Origin: Silicimonas sp.
GTDB taxonomy: Bacteria > Pseudomonadota > Alphaproteobacteria > Rhodobacterales > Rhodobacteraceae
Assembly (NCBI GenBank): GCA_022826385.1
Contig: JAJDUZ010000073.1
Coordinates: 1 to 61,934 of the forward strand
Direction: 5' to 3'
DNA length: 61,934 bases
A program made the translations under genes and the position numbers. Below, piece by piece: positions 26,063 to 34,976 of the stretch (position 1 is its first letter; every line of letters starts with the position of its first letter). The notes below the pieces were generated by a model, which worked only from the letters and a program-made list of their open reading frames with translations, had not been told where the DNA came from and searched no databases.

Positions 26063-26804
26063 GTTGGTTTCCTTTGAAGAGGGTGGACTCGATGGCTTCC
26101 AGCAGGTTCAGGAACAGAACCGCCAGAAGAATGATCGAGAAGATAGCCGCATACATGCTGGGATAATCGGCAATGGATCGGCTGAAGGTGATGATGTCGC
26201 CAACGCCGGTGGGCGTAATCTTCAACTCGGCTAGGATCGCACCGATAAAGCCTGCCGACACGCCAAGGCGCAAACCGGCAAAGATGACCGGCGAGGCGGC
26301 CGGGATTATGACCTTGAGAATGACGTCCAGATCACTGGCCAGATAGGATCGCGCCATTTCCTTCATCGAGTTGGGCGTGTTCCGCACCGCGCTTGACGTG
26401 TTCAGCACGATCACCGGCATGGCCATGATGCAGACCACCAGCACCTTGGATGTCAGCCCGATGCCATAGGCCAGAACCAGCAGCGGAATCAGCGCGGCAA
26501 GGGGTGCGGCCTGCATGACGATGAAGATCGGGGAAAAGAGCCAGTCGAAGGTCTTGCTAAGACCGACCCACAACCCGATGCCAATGCCAAGGAAGGCCGA
26601 GATCGCGACCCCGACGACAAGCGGTTGCAACGTCTCGGCATAGGCCACCCAAAGCGTGCCATCGCCCATCATCCGGAAAAGCGCCGACATCGATTCCAGG
26701 AACGTCGGAAATGCAAGGCTGACCGGGATACGGCCCGCGATCTCCCATGCGCCGAACAGGATCAACGCAGAAAGTATCTTCAGCAAGAGAGAGCGGCTTA
26801 CCAT
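26043..26804 (-). CDS. ABC transporter permease (SsuC/TauC/ThiX-like)
   Basis: A 253-aa six-helix permease. The EAA-type loop reads MKEMARSYLASDLDVILKVIIPAASP near residue 140. It is the first permease in the unit and probably pairs with the one at 24503. It starts 64 bp after the binding-protein stop. Confidence 0.9.
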   Translation of the reverse strand: MVSRSLLLKILSALILFGAWEIAGRIPVSLAFPTFLESMSALFRMMGDGTLWVAYAETLQPLVVGVAISAFLGIGIGLWVGLSKTFDWLFSPIFIVMQAAPLAALIPLLVLAYGIGLTSKVLVVCIMAMPVIVLNTSSAVRNTPNSMKEMARSYLASDLDVILKVIIPAASPVIFAGLRLGVSAGFIGAILAELKITPTGVGDIITFSRSIADYPSMYAAIFSIILLAVLFLNLLEAIESTLFKGNQRGYVSD

Positions 26805-26868
26805 GGCTCGGTCCTTTGTCGTAAGAGCCGCCGCGCCGGTGACCGGCGCAGCGACGGATCGCGTCAGG

Positions 26869-27846
26869 TCACTTCATCGCCTTGTCGAGTGGCGCGAGGT
26901 ACCAGAAGTCCTCGATGTTCAGCGACGCCGGATCACCGTCCAGTTGCCCGGCCGCCGAATACCACTCCATATCGGCCGTGGCCGCGGTGCGTCCGCCACC
27001 ATCCGGCGAATAGAGCCCGGCCTCGACCGCGTCCGAATAGAACCCGTCAAGCTCGGCCAGAATTTCCGGCGGCAGTTGCCCGATTGGGCCGTCCGGGTTG
27101 GTCTCGCGCCGGATCATCGTCGGATCCTTGTGCATGTCGGACCATGTGCTCACCAGCGCATCGACGAAGATCTGCACGTCTTCCTCGTTGTTCTGGATCC
27201 AGTCGAGATTGCCAAAGAGCGCCTCGTCGCTGGCTTCCACGTCAAACATTTCAAGCACGTTGAAATTCGACCCGGCTTCTGACCGCATCAGCTTGTTCTT
27301 GTTCGACAAGTCGATGATTGTCGCATCAGCCCGGCCCCCAAGCAGTGCGGCCACGCGGTTGGACGACCCCGGCACATAGGACCGGTCACCGAACTCCATG
27401 TTCAGGCGATCCTCGATCACGTTCGCAATCGAATCCGTGCCACCGCCGCGGCTGTGCAGCAGGATCGGTTCGCCATTCAGGTCTTCAAGCTTCGAGTAAG
27501 CCTTGGTCGTGACCGGGAAAAATTTGAGCTTCGAGAGTTGGAACAGAATGCGGATCGGCGCTTTCGAGCGTTGCATCGCCGCGTAAGGCGTGCCGAACCC
27601 GATATCCATCTGCCCGCTCAGCACCGCCTGAATGGCCAGTTCCTCGTCCGAGAACGCGGTCCATTCATAATCCAGACCATTGGCCTTTGCCCGATCCAGC
27701 GCCACGAAGAACGCCGCCAGCTCGTCAGAGGGCGTTTCCGCCAGAGCGATCCGGATTTTCTCGGCCGAAGCAGCGCCTACGGTCAGACTGACCGCCACTG
27801 GCAGCGCCAGCGCAAGGCCGGCTGCCCTTTTCAAAAGATGTCTCAT
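26869..27846 (-). CDS. ABC transporter substrate-binding protein (NMT1/SsuA-like)
   Basis: A 325-aa periplasmic protein with a Sec signal (residues 1-28, ending GAASA). The mature part has the NMT1/THI5-like fold (IRIALAETPSDELAAFFVALDRAKANGL, then QAVLSGQMDIGFGTPYAAMQ). Ligands of the family include sulfonates, pyrimidines, riboflavin and aromatic acids. The gene is 86 bp downstream of the FadR-type regulator, and a FAH-family hydrolase diverges from that regulator, so an aromatic or keto-acid-type ligand is a possibility only. Confidence 0.88.
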   Translation of the reverse strand: MRHLLKRAAGLALALPVAVSLTVGAASAEKIRIALAETPSDELAAFFVALDRAKANGLDYEWTAFSDEELAIQAVLSGQMDIGFGTPYAAMQRSKAPIRILFQLSKLKFFPVTTKAYSKLEDLNGEPILLHSRGGGTDSIANVIEDRLNMEFGDRSYVPGSSNRVAALLGGRADATIIDLSNKNKLMRSEAGSNFNVLEMFDVEASDEALFGNLDWIQNNEEDVQIFVDALVSTWSDMHKDPTMIRRETNPDGPIGQLPPEILAELDGFYSDAVEAGLYSPDGGGRTAATADMEWYSAAGQLDGDPASLNIEDFWYLAPLDKAMK

Positions 27847-27932
27847 AAGTCTCCTCCCTTAAAGACGGTCCTTGAATTCTTGTCTCCGGGCTTCGCGCTG
27901 CTTTGGCGTCTTCTTCCCAGCTGCTGCTCGTG

Positions 27933-28619
27933 TCAGGTCTCCTCGAATAGGCGTGCGGACACGGACCCCAAATGCTTGCGCATTGCGGTATGCGCCTCGC
28001 CCGGATCGCGCGCCTCGATGGCGTCCAGGATGGCGTCGTGTTCGGCAAAACTTGTGTGTGTGCGGGGCGGCCGGTCCGATGTGCGTACCACGGTTTTCCA
28101 TGCAACTGCACGGCGGACCTGGTTCAACTGATCGAACAGCGCCAACAACAAGGGATTGCCCGTCGCCTCGGCAATGGCGCGGTGCAAAAGGTCGTCCTGC
28201 GCTTCGTAGTCATCCCAGTTCGGGGCATCGACCGCGCGGTCGCGGGCCAGCTTCAACTGGGCGACCGCCTCGCCCGACGCGTTGATCGCCGCTTCACGCG
28301 TGATCGCAGGCTCCAGTGCAAGCCTCGCCCGCATCAACTGCACCGGCGTCACCTGCTTGGCGAGACCAGCCAGCGACGAAAGCGCGGTATCCCCGCCCTT
28401 TGCCGCAACGAACGTCCCCTTGCCGACATGTCGCCAGATCGCCCCTTCAAGCTCCAGCGCCTCAAGCGCACGCCGAAGCGAATTGCGGCGCATGCCAAGG
28501 CTGACGATCAACTCGCGCTCGGGTGGCAAACGATCACCGGGGCTATAGCCGCCGTCGCGAATGAAGGCGGTCAGGGCGGCGATTGCGTCCTCTCTGTCGA
28601 AGCGTTCAAGCGTACTCAC
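27933..28619 (-). CDS. GntR/FadR-family regulator with FCD domain
   Basis: A 228-aa regulator: winged HTH at residues 1-70 (GDRLPPERELIVSLGMRRNSLRRALEALELEG) and an FCD ligand domain whose metal histidines appear in DLLHRAI, AEHDAIL and MRKHL. GTG at 28619 is chosen; an upstream TTG at 28643 would place the 14-bp palindrome 28631-28644 inside the gene. Divergent from the FAH-family hydrolase and upstream of the ABC importer, it probably controls both. Confidence 0.86.
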   Translation of the reverse strand: MSTLERFDREDAIAALTAFIRDGGYSPGDRLPPERELIVSLGMRRNSLRRALEALELEGAIWRHVGKGTFVAAKGGDTALSSLAGLAKQVTPVQLMRARLALEPAITREAAINASGEAVAQLKLARDRAVDAPNWDDYEAQDDLLHRAIAEATGNPLLLALFDQLNQVRRAVAWKTVVRTSDRPPRTHTSFAEHDAILDAIEARDPGEAHTAMRKHLGSVSARLFEET

Positions 28620-28629
28620 ATCAGCCCCA

Positions 28630-28738
28630 GATTGATCGATCAATTTAGCGTATTGGTTCGTAATTTGCCGCAGATTCGTCGATCAATCAACAAAATTTGT
28701 GCGTTTTGATGAATTGGTTCCGATTGATCTGATCGATT
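28630..28738. promoter_or_regulatory. Three GATTGATC-type sites between FadR-type gene and hydrolase
   Basis: ATTGATCGATCAAT (28631-28644) is a perfect 14-bp palindrome 11 bp upstream of the regulator start. A variant AGATTCGTCGATCAATC lies at 28672-28688, and CGATTGATCTGATCGATT at 28721-28738. The three share GATTGATC or its complement and fill the divergent promoter region, consistent with binding by the adjacent FadR-type protein. Confidence 0.55.
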
Positions 28739-28787
28739 GGCTGCGCTATGGGGACAAGGTAACAGACAAAAACGAGGGGGGTTCCAG

Positions 28788-29474
28788 ATGACCAGCTATG
28801 CTATTGAGACACCGCCAATCGTGGGGCTGCCCATCGCCGGGTCCGACGCCCTTTTCCCGGTTCGCCGGGTCTATTGCATTGGCCGGAACTATGCCGCCCA
28901 CGCGATCGAAATGGGCCATGACCCCGACCGGGAACCGCCGTTTTTCTTCCAGAAGAACCCCAACAATCTCGACCCATCGGGCGACTTCCCCTACCCCCCG
29001 CATTCCTCGGACGTCCATCACGAAGTGGAGGTCGCCGTGATGCTGAAATCGGGCGGCACCAACATTCCGCTTGAGGAAGCTGAAAGCCACATCTTCGGCT
29101 ATGCGCTGTCGCTAGACATGACGCGCCGCGACTTGCAGGGCGCGCAAAAGAAGATGGGGCGGCCATGGGAAATCGGCAAAGCCTTTGAACGCTCGGCGCC
29201 CATCGGCCCGATCCATCCGGTCGCGTCGACCGGACTTCTGAACGCGGGCGCCATCGCACTGCGCGTGAATGGCGAGGTGCGTCAGGAAGGCGACCTTAAC
29301 CAGATGATCTGGAAGGTGCCCGAAATGATCTCGTACCTGTCCGAGTATTTCGAACTGGCCCCGGGCGACGTCATCCAGTCCGGCACACCGGCCGGTGTCG
29401 GCCCGGTCCAGCGCGGCGACGTGATGGAGATGAGCGCCGACGGCCTGGGCTCGGTGACGATCAACGTCATCTAG
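28788..29474 (+). CDS. Fumarylacetoacetate-hydrolase family protein (fumarylpyruvate hydrolase-like)
   Basis: A 228-aa FAH-fold enzyme. VYCIGRNYAAHAIEMG with DREPPFFFQK resembles fumarylpyruvate hydrolases of the gentisate pathway; metal residues lie in HEVEVAVML (Glu) and YALSLDMTRRD (Asp); GTPAGVGP is near the C-terminus. ATG at 28788 follows GAGGGGGG. No gentisate dioxygenase is obvious nearby, although a cupin gene lies at 30215. Its stop overlaps the converging TSUP gene by 4 bp. Confidence 0.85.
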   Translation: MTSYAIETPPIVGLPIAGSDALFPVRRVYCIGRNYAAHAIEMGHDPDREPPFFFQKNPNNLDPSGDFPYPPHSSDVHHEVEVAVMLKSGGTNIPLEEAESHIFGYALSLDMTRRDLQGAQKKMGRPWEIGKAFERSAPIGPIHPVASTGLLNAGAIALRVNGEVRQEGDLNQMIWKVPEMISYLSEYFELAPGDVIQSGTPAGVGPVQRGDVMEMSADGLGSVTINVI

Positions 29475-30211
29475 AACCAGTTCAGCGTCAGCAGGCGCAG
29501 CGCCAACAGCGTGAGTACGCCAAGGATCACCTTGTCGAACACGGCTTTCGAGAACCGTTTGCCCAGATACTCGCCAATCGGCATGCCCAACAGCAGCGGT
29601 ATGACGGCAAGGCAGGAATAGACGAACCGCTCCCACGTCATGATCCCCAGCCCGACTTGCGTCGGCAGCTGCATGCTGGCCATGCAGAGGAAATAGAGCG
29701 ACATGATGGGAATGAACTGCGCCCGGGCCAGGCCGACCGCGCTCATGAACGTCACCGAGATCGGGGCCGATAGCCCAATCGCGCCTTGGAAGATGCCGCC
29801 GATCCCGCCCATTGGCAGAACCAGCTTCTGGGCTTGCGGCCATGTCAACGACCAGCCGGGATTGGCCAGCCGGAACGCGACATAGGCCAGCACGACCAGC
29901 GCCACGCTTGTGGTCAGCACACCGCTTGAAAAGAGCGCCAGCGCAAAGGTTCCGACGAACGCCCCGACCAGCCCCGCAATGGCAAAACCCCACGAAAACC
30001 GCCACTCGGGGAAGTCATCGCGATAGGTCCAGACCTGCCACGCGTTCGAGACGATGTTTGGCATCAGGAACACTGCGACCGCGAAAGGCACATCAATCAG
30101 GATCGCCATCAGCGGCACAGCCAGAAACGGCGCCCCTGCCCCGGTGGCCCCTTTCAGAATGCCGCCCAGAACAAAGGCGACACACACAAGGATCAAAAGC
30201 TCAATCGACAA
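29471..30211 (-). CDS. TSUP-family (TauE/SafE) membrane exporter
   Basis: A 246-aa membrane protein with seven to eight helices and the family glycine-rich start (FVLGGILKGATGAGAPFLAVPL). TSUP proteins move sulfite, sulfoacetate or other organic anions. Start is TTG at 30211, 3 bp after the cupin stop, so it belongs to the TRAP-cupin unit. Its end overlaps the converging hydrolase gene by 4 bp. Confidence 0.85.
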   Translation of the reverse strand: MSIELLILVCVAFVLGGILKGATGAGAPFLAVPLMAILIDVPFAVAVFLMPNIVSNAWQVWTYRDDFPEWRFSWGFAIAGLVGAFVGTFALALFSSGVLTTSVALVVLAYVAFRLANPGWSLTWPQAQKLVLPMGGIGGIFQGAIGLSAPISVTFMSAVGLARAQFIPIMSLYFLCMASMQLPTQVGLGIMTWERFVYSCLAVIPLLLGMPIGEYLGKRFSKAVFDKVILGVLTLLALRLLTLNWF

Positions 30212-30214
30212 GGC

Positions 30215-30793
30215 TCACCGGTGAATGCCCTTCTGCTCGTCTTCGGGCGCGTCCCGCTGACTGACCCCGTCGATCAGCACGAATGCCATCACGCAAGGCT
30301 CGGTGCCGCGGTTCGACCACGCATGGTTGTTGCCGCGCTGGATCAGCGTATCACCCGCTTTCAGAAGCACGTCGTCCTCCTCCTCGTCCATCACCATCCA
30401 GATCTCGCCCGAGAGCACAATGGCATAGTCCAGCGAGTCGGTCCGGTGCATGAACGGATGCCGCCCGCCTTCAACGATATTCGCAGCCGCCCCCATTTCG
30501 CCAAAGGCCGCTTTGCCGTCCAGCGTTTTCATCACCTCGGGGTCTTCGGGCAGGAACTCGATCACCCGGAAGGTGCTGCCCAGATGCGGCGGATGCAGAA
30601 CGAAATCGCCGTGGCAGGTCTCGGTCGGGCCGTCGAACTCGGCCGGGCTGCCGCGCTCGATCCAGAGGTTGGTCAGACGCACGCCCGGGCGGTTCGGGCG
30701 CTCAAGATATTGCGTGGCGACGGCATCGCTGACGACGATGGCCTTGCCCGTCTCATCATGTCCGGTGACGATGCGGCGAAATTCTCGTGCCAT
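30215..30793 (-). CDS. Cupin-domain protein
   Basis: A 192-aa protein with one cupin barrel in the C-terminal half: HPFMHRTDSLDYAIVLSGEIWMVMDEEE and GDTLIQRGNNHAWSNRG supply candidate metal histidines. ATG at 30793 is chosen; upstream residues from 30844 belong to the end of the TRAP gene in another frame. Located between a TRAP permease and a TSUP exporter it may be a small enzyme or ligand sensor acting on the transported acid. Reaction unknown. Confidence 0.78.
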   Translation of the reverse strand: MAREFRRIVTGHDETGKAIVVSDAVATQYLERPNRPGVRLTNLWIERGSPAEFDGPTETCHGDFVLHPPHLGSTFRVIEFLPEDPEVMKTLDGKAAFGEMGAAANIVEGGRHPFMHRTDSLDYAIVLSGEIWMVMDEEEDDVLLKAGDTLIQRGNNHAWSNRGTEPCVMAFVLIDGVSQRDAPEDEQKGIHR

Positions 30794-30803
30794 GGGGGCT
30801 CCT

Positions 30804-32675
30804 TCAGGTGTTCTGTAGCGCGGCCTGCCGACGGGCAAGCACAAGTGCCAGCCCCGCCAAGCCAGCGATATCCGTCATCCATCCTTGATGCAGCAAGGCA
30901 AGACCTGCCGCTGCCGCGACGATGCGCATGACCGTCGGAAGCGGACCTGTCGCGTATCCGATCACGGCCGAGGCGATACCGAAGACGCCAATCGCCGCGC
31001 TGACGATGGCAAGGGCGATCTGCAAGACCGGCCCTTCCAGCATCAGTCCGGGACCAAAGACGAACATGAATGGCAGGATGTAACAGGTGATGCCATAGGC
31101 GAATGCGGTCCAGCCGACCTTGTTGATATCGGCCTTCGCAATCCCGGCGGCCACATAGGACGCCAGCGCAACCGGCGGCGTGATCGTCGAGACGCAGCCA
31201 TAGAAGAAGACGAAGAGATGCGCGGTCAAAAGCGGCAGGCCCATCTTGGCCAGCGCCGGTGCAACGACGGTTGCCAACACAAGATACGCCGCCGTGGTCG
31301 GCAGCCCCATGCCAAGAATGATCGCCGTCAGCATCGTCAGCAGAAGCGCCACGAAAATGTAGCCGCCCGAGGCCGAAACGATCAGGCCCGAGATCTTCGA
31401 GCCCAGCCCGGTGATCCCCAGCGTGCCCGCAATGATCCCCGCCGCGGCGCAGGCCACCGCAATCGGGATCACGGCCTTGGCGCCCTCGGTGATGGCTGTC
31501 GCGGATTTCACGAACAGGTCCAGCCCGATCCGGCGGGTCCAGATGATGTGGCAACCCAGCAGGACAAGGATCGAATAGAACGACGCCTTGAAGGGCGAGA
31601 ACCCGTTCAGCATCATCGCGATCAGCGTCGCGAAGGGGATGATGTATTGCCCCCCCTTCAGCAGGATCATCAGCGTCGTCTCGTCCTCGTCCACCGGTGC
31701 GCGCGACGGCTCCAACCCGCTTTTGGCCGCTTGCAGATGCACCACGAAAAAGAGCGACGCAAAGAACAGAAGCGCGGGCACCAGCGCCACTTTCATCACG
31801 TTCGAATAGGGCGTGCCCACCACCTCGGCCATGATGAAAGCCGCGGCCCCCATCACCGGCGGCATGATCTGCCCACCGGTCGAGACCACGGCTTCGATCG
31901 CCCCGGCCTGATGCGGCTGATAGCCTTCCTTCTTCATCATCGGGATGGTCAGCGTGCCGGTCACCGCCACATTGCCCGCCGCAGACCCCGAAATCATGCC
32001 CAGAAGCGTCGAGAAGATCACCGCCGTCTTAGCCCCCGCCGCACGCATCCCTTGTGTGACGCGCGAGGCCAGCTTGAAGAAGAAGTCGCCTGCCCCGAAA
32101 GCACTCAGGAAGGCGCCATAGATCGAGAACAGGATGATATAGGTCGCAGAAACGCCAAGCGGGATGCCGAAAACGCCCTGACTGGTGGTCGTCAGGAATT
32201 CGGACATCCGGGTCACGCTATAGCCCCGGCCATAGAGCACACCCGGCAGGTATTGCGAATAGAACGGATAGGTGAAGAAGATCAGGCAAATGATCGCCAG
32301 CACCAGCCCGACCCCGCGCCGCGCGGCTTCCAACACCAGAAACAACACGACAATGCCAACCCATGCGTCCATCGGCACGGTGGCCCCGCCGCTGAAGGCA
32401 ATGTCTTTCCACCGGGTCATCAGATAGACGCAGGATGCGACGCTGATGCCGATCAGGGCGACGCGCAGCAGTTTGTCAGCGGCAGACGCTTCCAGCCGTT
32501 TCAGCGTGGCCCGTGTCATGAACAGCAGGACCAGCATCATCATCAGGTGGAAGATGCGGATGTCGCGGGTCGACAGCACCACCAGACCCGACACGTTCAG
32601 CAGGTGAAAGGACCCGATGACAAAAGCGACGATGGTCACGCCACGGGCAAAAATCTTGTCGATCAGTTCATTCAT
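30804..32675 (-). CDS. TRAP transporter permease, fused 4TM/12TM subunits
   Basis: A 623-aa polytopic protein. The first 160 residues correspond to the small DctQ-like subunit and the rest to DctM (GMISGSAAGNVAVTGTLTIPMMKKEGY, GMGLPTTAAYLVLATVVAPALA, STITPPVALASYVAAGIA). This fusion is typical of TAXI-type TRAP systems and matches the TAXI binding protein next door. ATG at 32675 is preferred with AAGG 7 bp upstream; an ATG pair at 32708 would add 11 residues. Confidence 0.9.
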   Translation of the reverse strand: MNELIDKIFARGVTIVAFVIGSFHLLNVSGLVVLSTRDIRIFHLMMMLVLLFMTRATLKRLEASAADKLLRVALIGISVASCVYLMTRWKDIAFSGGATVPMDAWVGIVVLFLVLEAARRGVGLVLAIICLIFFTYPFYSQYLPGVLYGRGYSVTRMSEFLTTTSQGVFGIPLGVSATYIILFSIYGAFLSAFGAGDFFFKLASRVTQGMRAAGAKTAVIFSTLLGMISGSAAGNVAVTGTLTIPMMKKEGYQPHQAGAIEAVVSTGGQIMPPVMGAAAFIMAEVVGTPYSNVMKVALVPALLFFASLFFVVHLQAAKSGLEPSRAPVDEDETTLMILLKGGQYIIPFATLIAMMLNGFSPFKASFYSILVLLGCHIIWTRRIGLDLFVKSATAITEGAKAVIPIAVACAAAGIIAGTLGITGLGSKISGLIVSASGGYIFVALLLTMLTAIILGMGLPTTAAYLVLATVVAPALAKMGLPLLTAHLFVFFYGCVSTITPPVALASYVAAGIAKADINKVGWTAFAYGITCYILPFMFVFGPGLMLEGPVLQIALAIVSAAIGVFGIASAVIGYATGPLPTVMRIVAAAAGLALLHQGWMTDIAGLAGLALVLARRQAALQNT

Positions 32676-32739
32676 GCCGCGACCTTGCGGCGAAGCATGA
32701 CGCATCATGCTCCGCCGCCCTTTGGTTCAAAGGGTTTGG

Positions 32740-33663
32740 TTACTTCTTGAAATAGGCTTCCGCGCCGGGATGCAGCGGGATGCGCAATTCAAGCGAACGC
32801 TCGGGCACAATCTGGCGGGCGTGGGCGTTTTCGGCCCGGAAGGCATCCATGTTGTCATAGATCGCCGCCGCCAGTTTCATCGCCACGTCATCGGCCATAC
32901 CGGCATCCACAACCAGCATGTTGTTGACGCCCAGAAGCGTGCCGTCCGCATCGGTGTTATAGACATCCGCCGGGATCACGACCTCGTTGTAGTTCGGGAA
33001 CTTCTCCAGCGCTGTGGCCACGTCTTCGGCGGTCAGTGGGATATACTTGAGCTTCTTGTTGGCCTGCGCCTGCATCACGGCACCCGCCGGATACCCCGAC
33101 AGCGCGAAGGCGGCATCGACATTGCCATCCGACAACTGGCTGAACCCGTCGGCATAGCTCAGGAAACTGGGCGTAATGTCATCCATTGAAAGCCCGTAAA
33201 GCCCCAGCACCTGCCCCATGAACGGGATCGTGCCACCACCTGCAGGGCCGACCGCGACGCGCTTGCCCTTGAGATCAGCGACGCTGTTAATGTCGGATCC
33301 GTCCAGCGTCATCATGTGCAGCACGCTGAAATGCAGCGAGCCAATCGCACGCAAGTTCATCGCGCCACCGCTTTTATAGGGTCCGACGCCCTTGTTCGCG
33401 AGAACGGCGAGATTGTTGTTGGTGATTGCGATGTCCACTTCGCCCGAGTTCACCAGCCGCGGATTCTGCACCGAGCCCTGGGTGACGACGGGCACCATTG
33501 TCAGCCCCTCGGCATGTTCCCCAACCAGCGACGAGATCGCCTGACCCACCGGATAGAACGCGCCACCCTGGCTTGCCGTTCCGATCCGAAGTTCCTGCGC
33601 CTGCACCGATGCAGACACCAAGACGGCGCAACTGACAGCCGCCAAAGTTCTGAAAATACGCAT
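32740..33663 (-). CDS. TRAP transporter solute receptor, TAXI family
   Basis: A 307-aa periplasmic receptor with a signal peptide (1-22, ending VQA). LRIGTASQGGAFYPVGQAISSLV and GKRVAVGPAGGGT are TAXI-family motifs. It precedes the fused permease by 64 bp. Ligands of this family include glutamate, 2-oxoglutarate and other organic acids; none can be assigned here. Confidence 0.9.
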   Translation of the reverse strand: MRIFRTLAAVSCAVLVSASVQAQELRIGTASQGGAFYPVGQAISSLVGEHAEGLTMVPVVTQGSVQNPRLVNSGEVDIAITNNNLAVLANKGVGPYKSGGAMNLRAIGSLHFSVLHMMTLDGSDINSVADLKGKRVAVGPAGGGTIPFMGQVLGLYGLSMDDITPSFLSYADGFSQLSDGNVDAAFALSGYPAGAVMQAQANKKLKYIPLTAEDVATALEKFPNYNEVVIPADVYNTDADGTLLGVNNMLVVDAGMADDVAMKLAAAIYDNMDAFRAENAHARQIVPERSLELRIPLHPGAEAYFKK

Positions 33664-33726
33664 GAATTTTTCCTCCCTAGAGCAGATTCTCGGGCTGGCT
33701 TGTCGCCATGTTCAGCCCGTCTTGCG

Positions 33727-33746
33727 AAAACCTTAGCGCAGGTTTT
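33727..33746. promoter_or_regulatory. Inverted repeat between divergent TRAP operons
   Basis: AAAACCT and AGGTTTT are perfect 7-bp arms separated by TAGCGC, located in the 205-bp divergent region between the TAXI-TRAP and DctPQM units. It looks like an operator. Which regulator binds is unknown. A -35-like TTGACA lies at 33778-33783 but no convincing -10 follows. Confidence 0.4.
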
Positions 33747-33868
33747 ATGCTTCACTCAACAATAATATCGATTTTTTTTGACAAGCGGCCATTAAATCGG
33801 TGAAGCTGGCTACGAGAAAGAAGAGCGAGCGAACTTTGTCGCGCGCGCTCGACCAACAGGAGGAAAGA

Positions 33869-34915
33869 ATGACATTCAAAACAATCGCACCGGCCCTGCT
33901 TGCCGCCGCCGCGCTGTTCGGAGGGTCGTTCAGCACCCCCGCAGAGGCCGCAAATGTCGAAGGCCCAAAGGTTTTCTGGAAGCTATCCATGTGGGGCAAC
34001 CCGCGTGCCTTGTCGGCTGGCATGGAAGAGCTCGCCGCCAAAGTGTCCGAGGAAACCGGCGGCAATTTCGAGATCAAGATCTTCTATGGCGCTCAGCTTT
34101 CCTCGAATCGCGAGAACCTTGACGGGTTGAAACTCAACGCCTTTGAAGGCGCCGCAATCTGCAACTTCTATCACCCGGGCAAGAACCCGGCGTGGATGGT
34201 CTTCTCGCTGCCGTTCCTGCCGCTGGGCGACCCCGAGGTCGACAAATACGTCCGCTCGAAGATGATGGAACACCCTGCCATCGTCGCGGACATGGAGAAG
34301 TGGAACGCCATTCCCTATGTCTCGGGCCTGCTGCCGCAATACGAGATCCTTGGCAAAGGCCCGGTGCCTGACACGCTGGAAGGCTGGGCTGGCAAGCGCG
34401 TGCGCGCCGGTGGTGGCCTTGGTACGGCGATGGAGAAACTTGGCGCGGTGAAGCAGACGCTGCCAGCCGGCGAAACCTCGACCGCGTTCCAGCGGGGCGC
34501 ACTGGATGCCGCCGCCTTCCCCTTCACCTATGCCCACGTGTCGTTCAAGATCAGCGACGAGGCCGAGTGGTACACCTCGAACCTTGCCCCCGGCACTTCG
34601 GAATGCGGTTGGGTCTTCAACAAGACATCCTACGATTCACTGCCCCCGCAGTATCAGGCGCTGCTGATGGACAACCGTGACATGGTCATGGACGTAACGC
34701 AGGCGGCCTATGCCGAGCAGGACAAGAAGAACCTGCCGATGTTCGAAGAGACGATGACCAAGATCACCTATTCGGACGAAGAACTGGCCCGCTTCCGCGA
34801 GATCGCCGGTCAGCCGGTCTGGGACGAGTGGATTGCGGCCAATGCCGACAAGTTCGACGCGCAAGCCGTGTTCGACGCGATCTTCACCTATGCCGACGAG
34901 GCAATGTCGCAGTAA
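33869..34915 (+). CDS. TRAP transporter binding protein, DctP family
   Basis: A 348-aa periplasmic receptor with a signal peptide ending AEA (about residue 27). FWKLSMWGNPRALSAGMEELAAKV and the Arg in LEGWAGKRVRAGGG (which clamps the ligand carboxylate in DctP proteins) are visible. ATG at 33869 follows AGGAGGAA; an earlier in-frame ATG at 33800 lacks a ribosome site. It begins the DctPQM-GlcG operon. Confidence 0.9.
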   Translation: MTFKTIAPALLAAAALFGGSFSTPAEAANVEGPKVFWKLSMWGNPRALSAGMEELAAKVSEETGGNFEIKIFYGAQLSSNRENLDGLKLNAFEGAAICNFYHPGKNPAWMVFSLPFLPLGDPEVDKYVRSKMMEHPAIVADMEKWNAIPYVSGLLPQYEILGKGPVPDTLEGWAGKRVRAGGGLGTAMEKLGAVKQTLPAGETSTAFQRGALDAAAFPFTYAHVSFKISDEAEWYTSNLAPGTSECGWVFNKTSYDSLPPQYQALLMDNRDMVMDVTQAAYAEQDKKNLPMFEETMTKITYSDEELARFREIAGQPVWDEWIAANADKFDAQAVFDAIFTYADEAMSQ

Positions 34916-34976
34916 CGTGACACCGTGAAGGGGCGTGACCACGCCCCTTCCGACACGAACATAAGGTGGGGCGGTC

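Noticed and set aside
28737..28788. Upstream TTG start at 28737 for the FAH-family gene
   Set aside because: ATG at 28788 has a strong ribosome site and the extra residues match nothing; they overlap a regulatory site.
29471..29474. Overlapping convergent stop codons (also 37418-37421) as antisense regulation
   Set aside because: Four-base tail overlaps are frequent in compact genomes; nothing else suggests regulation.
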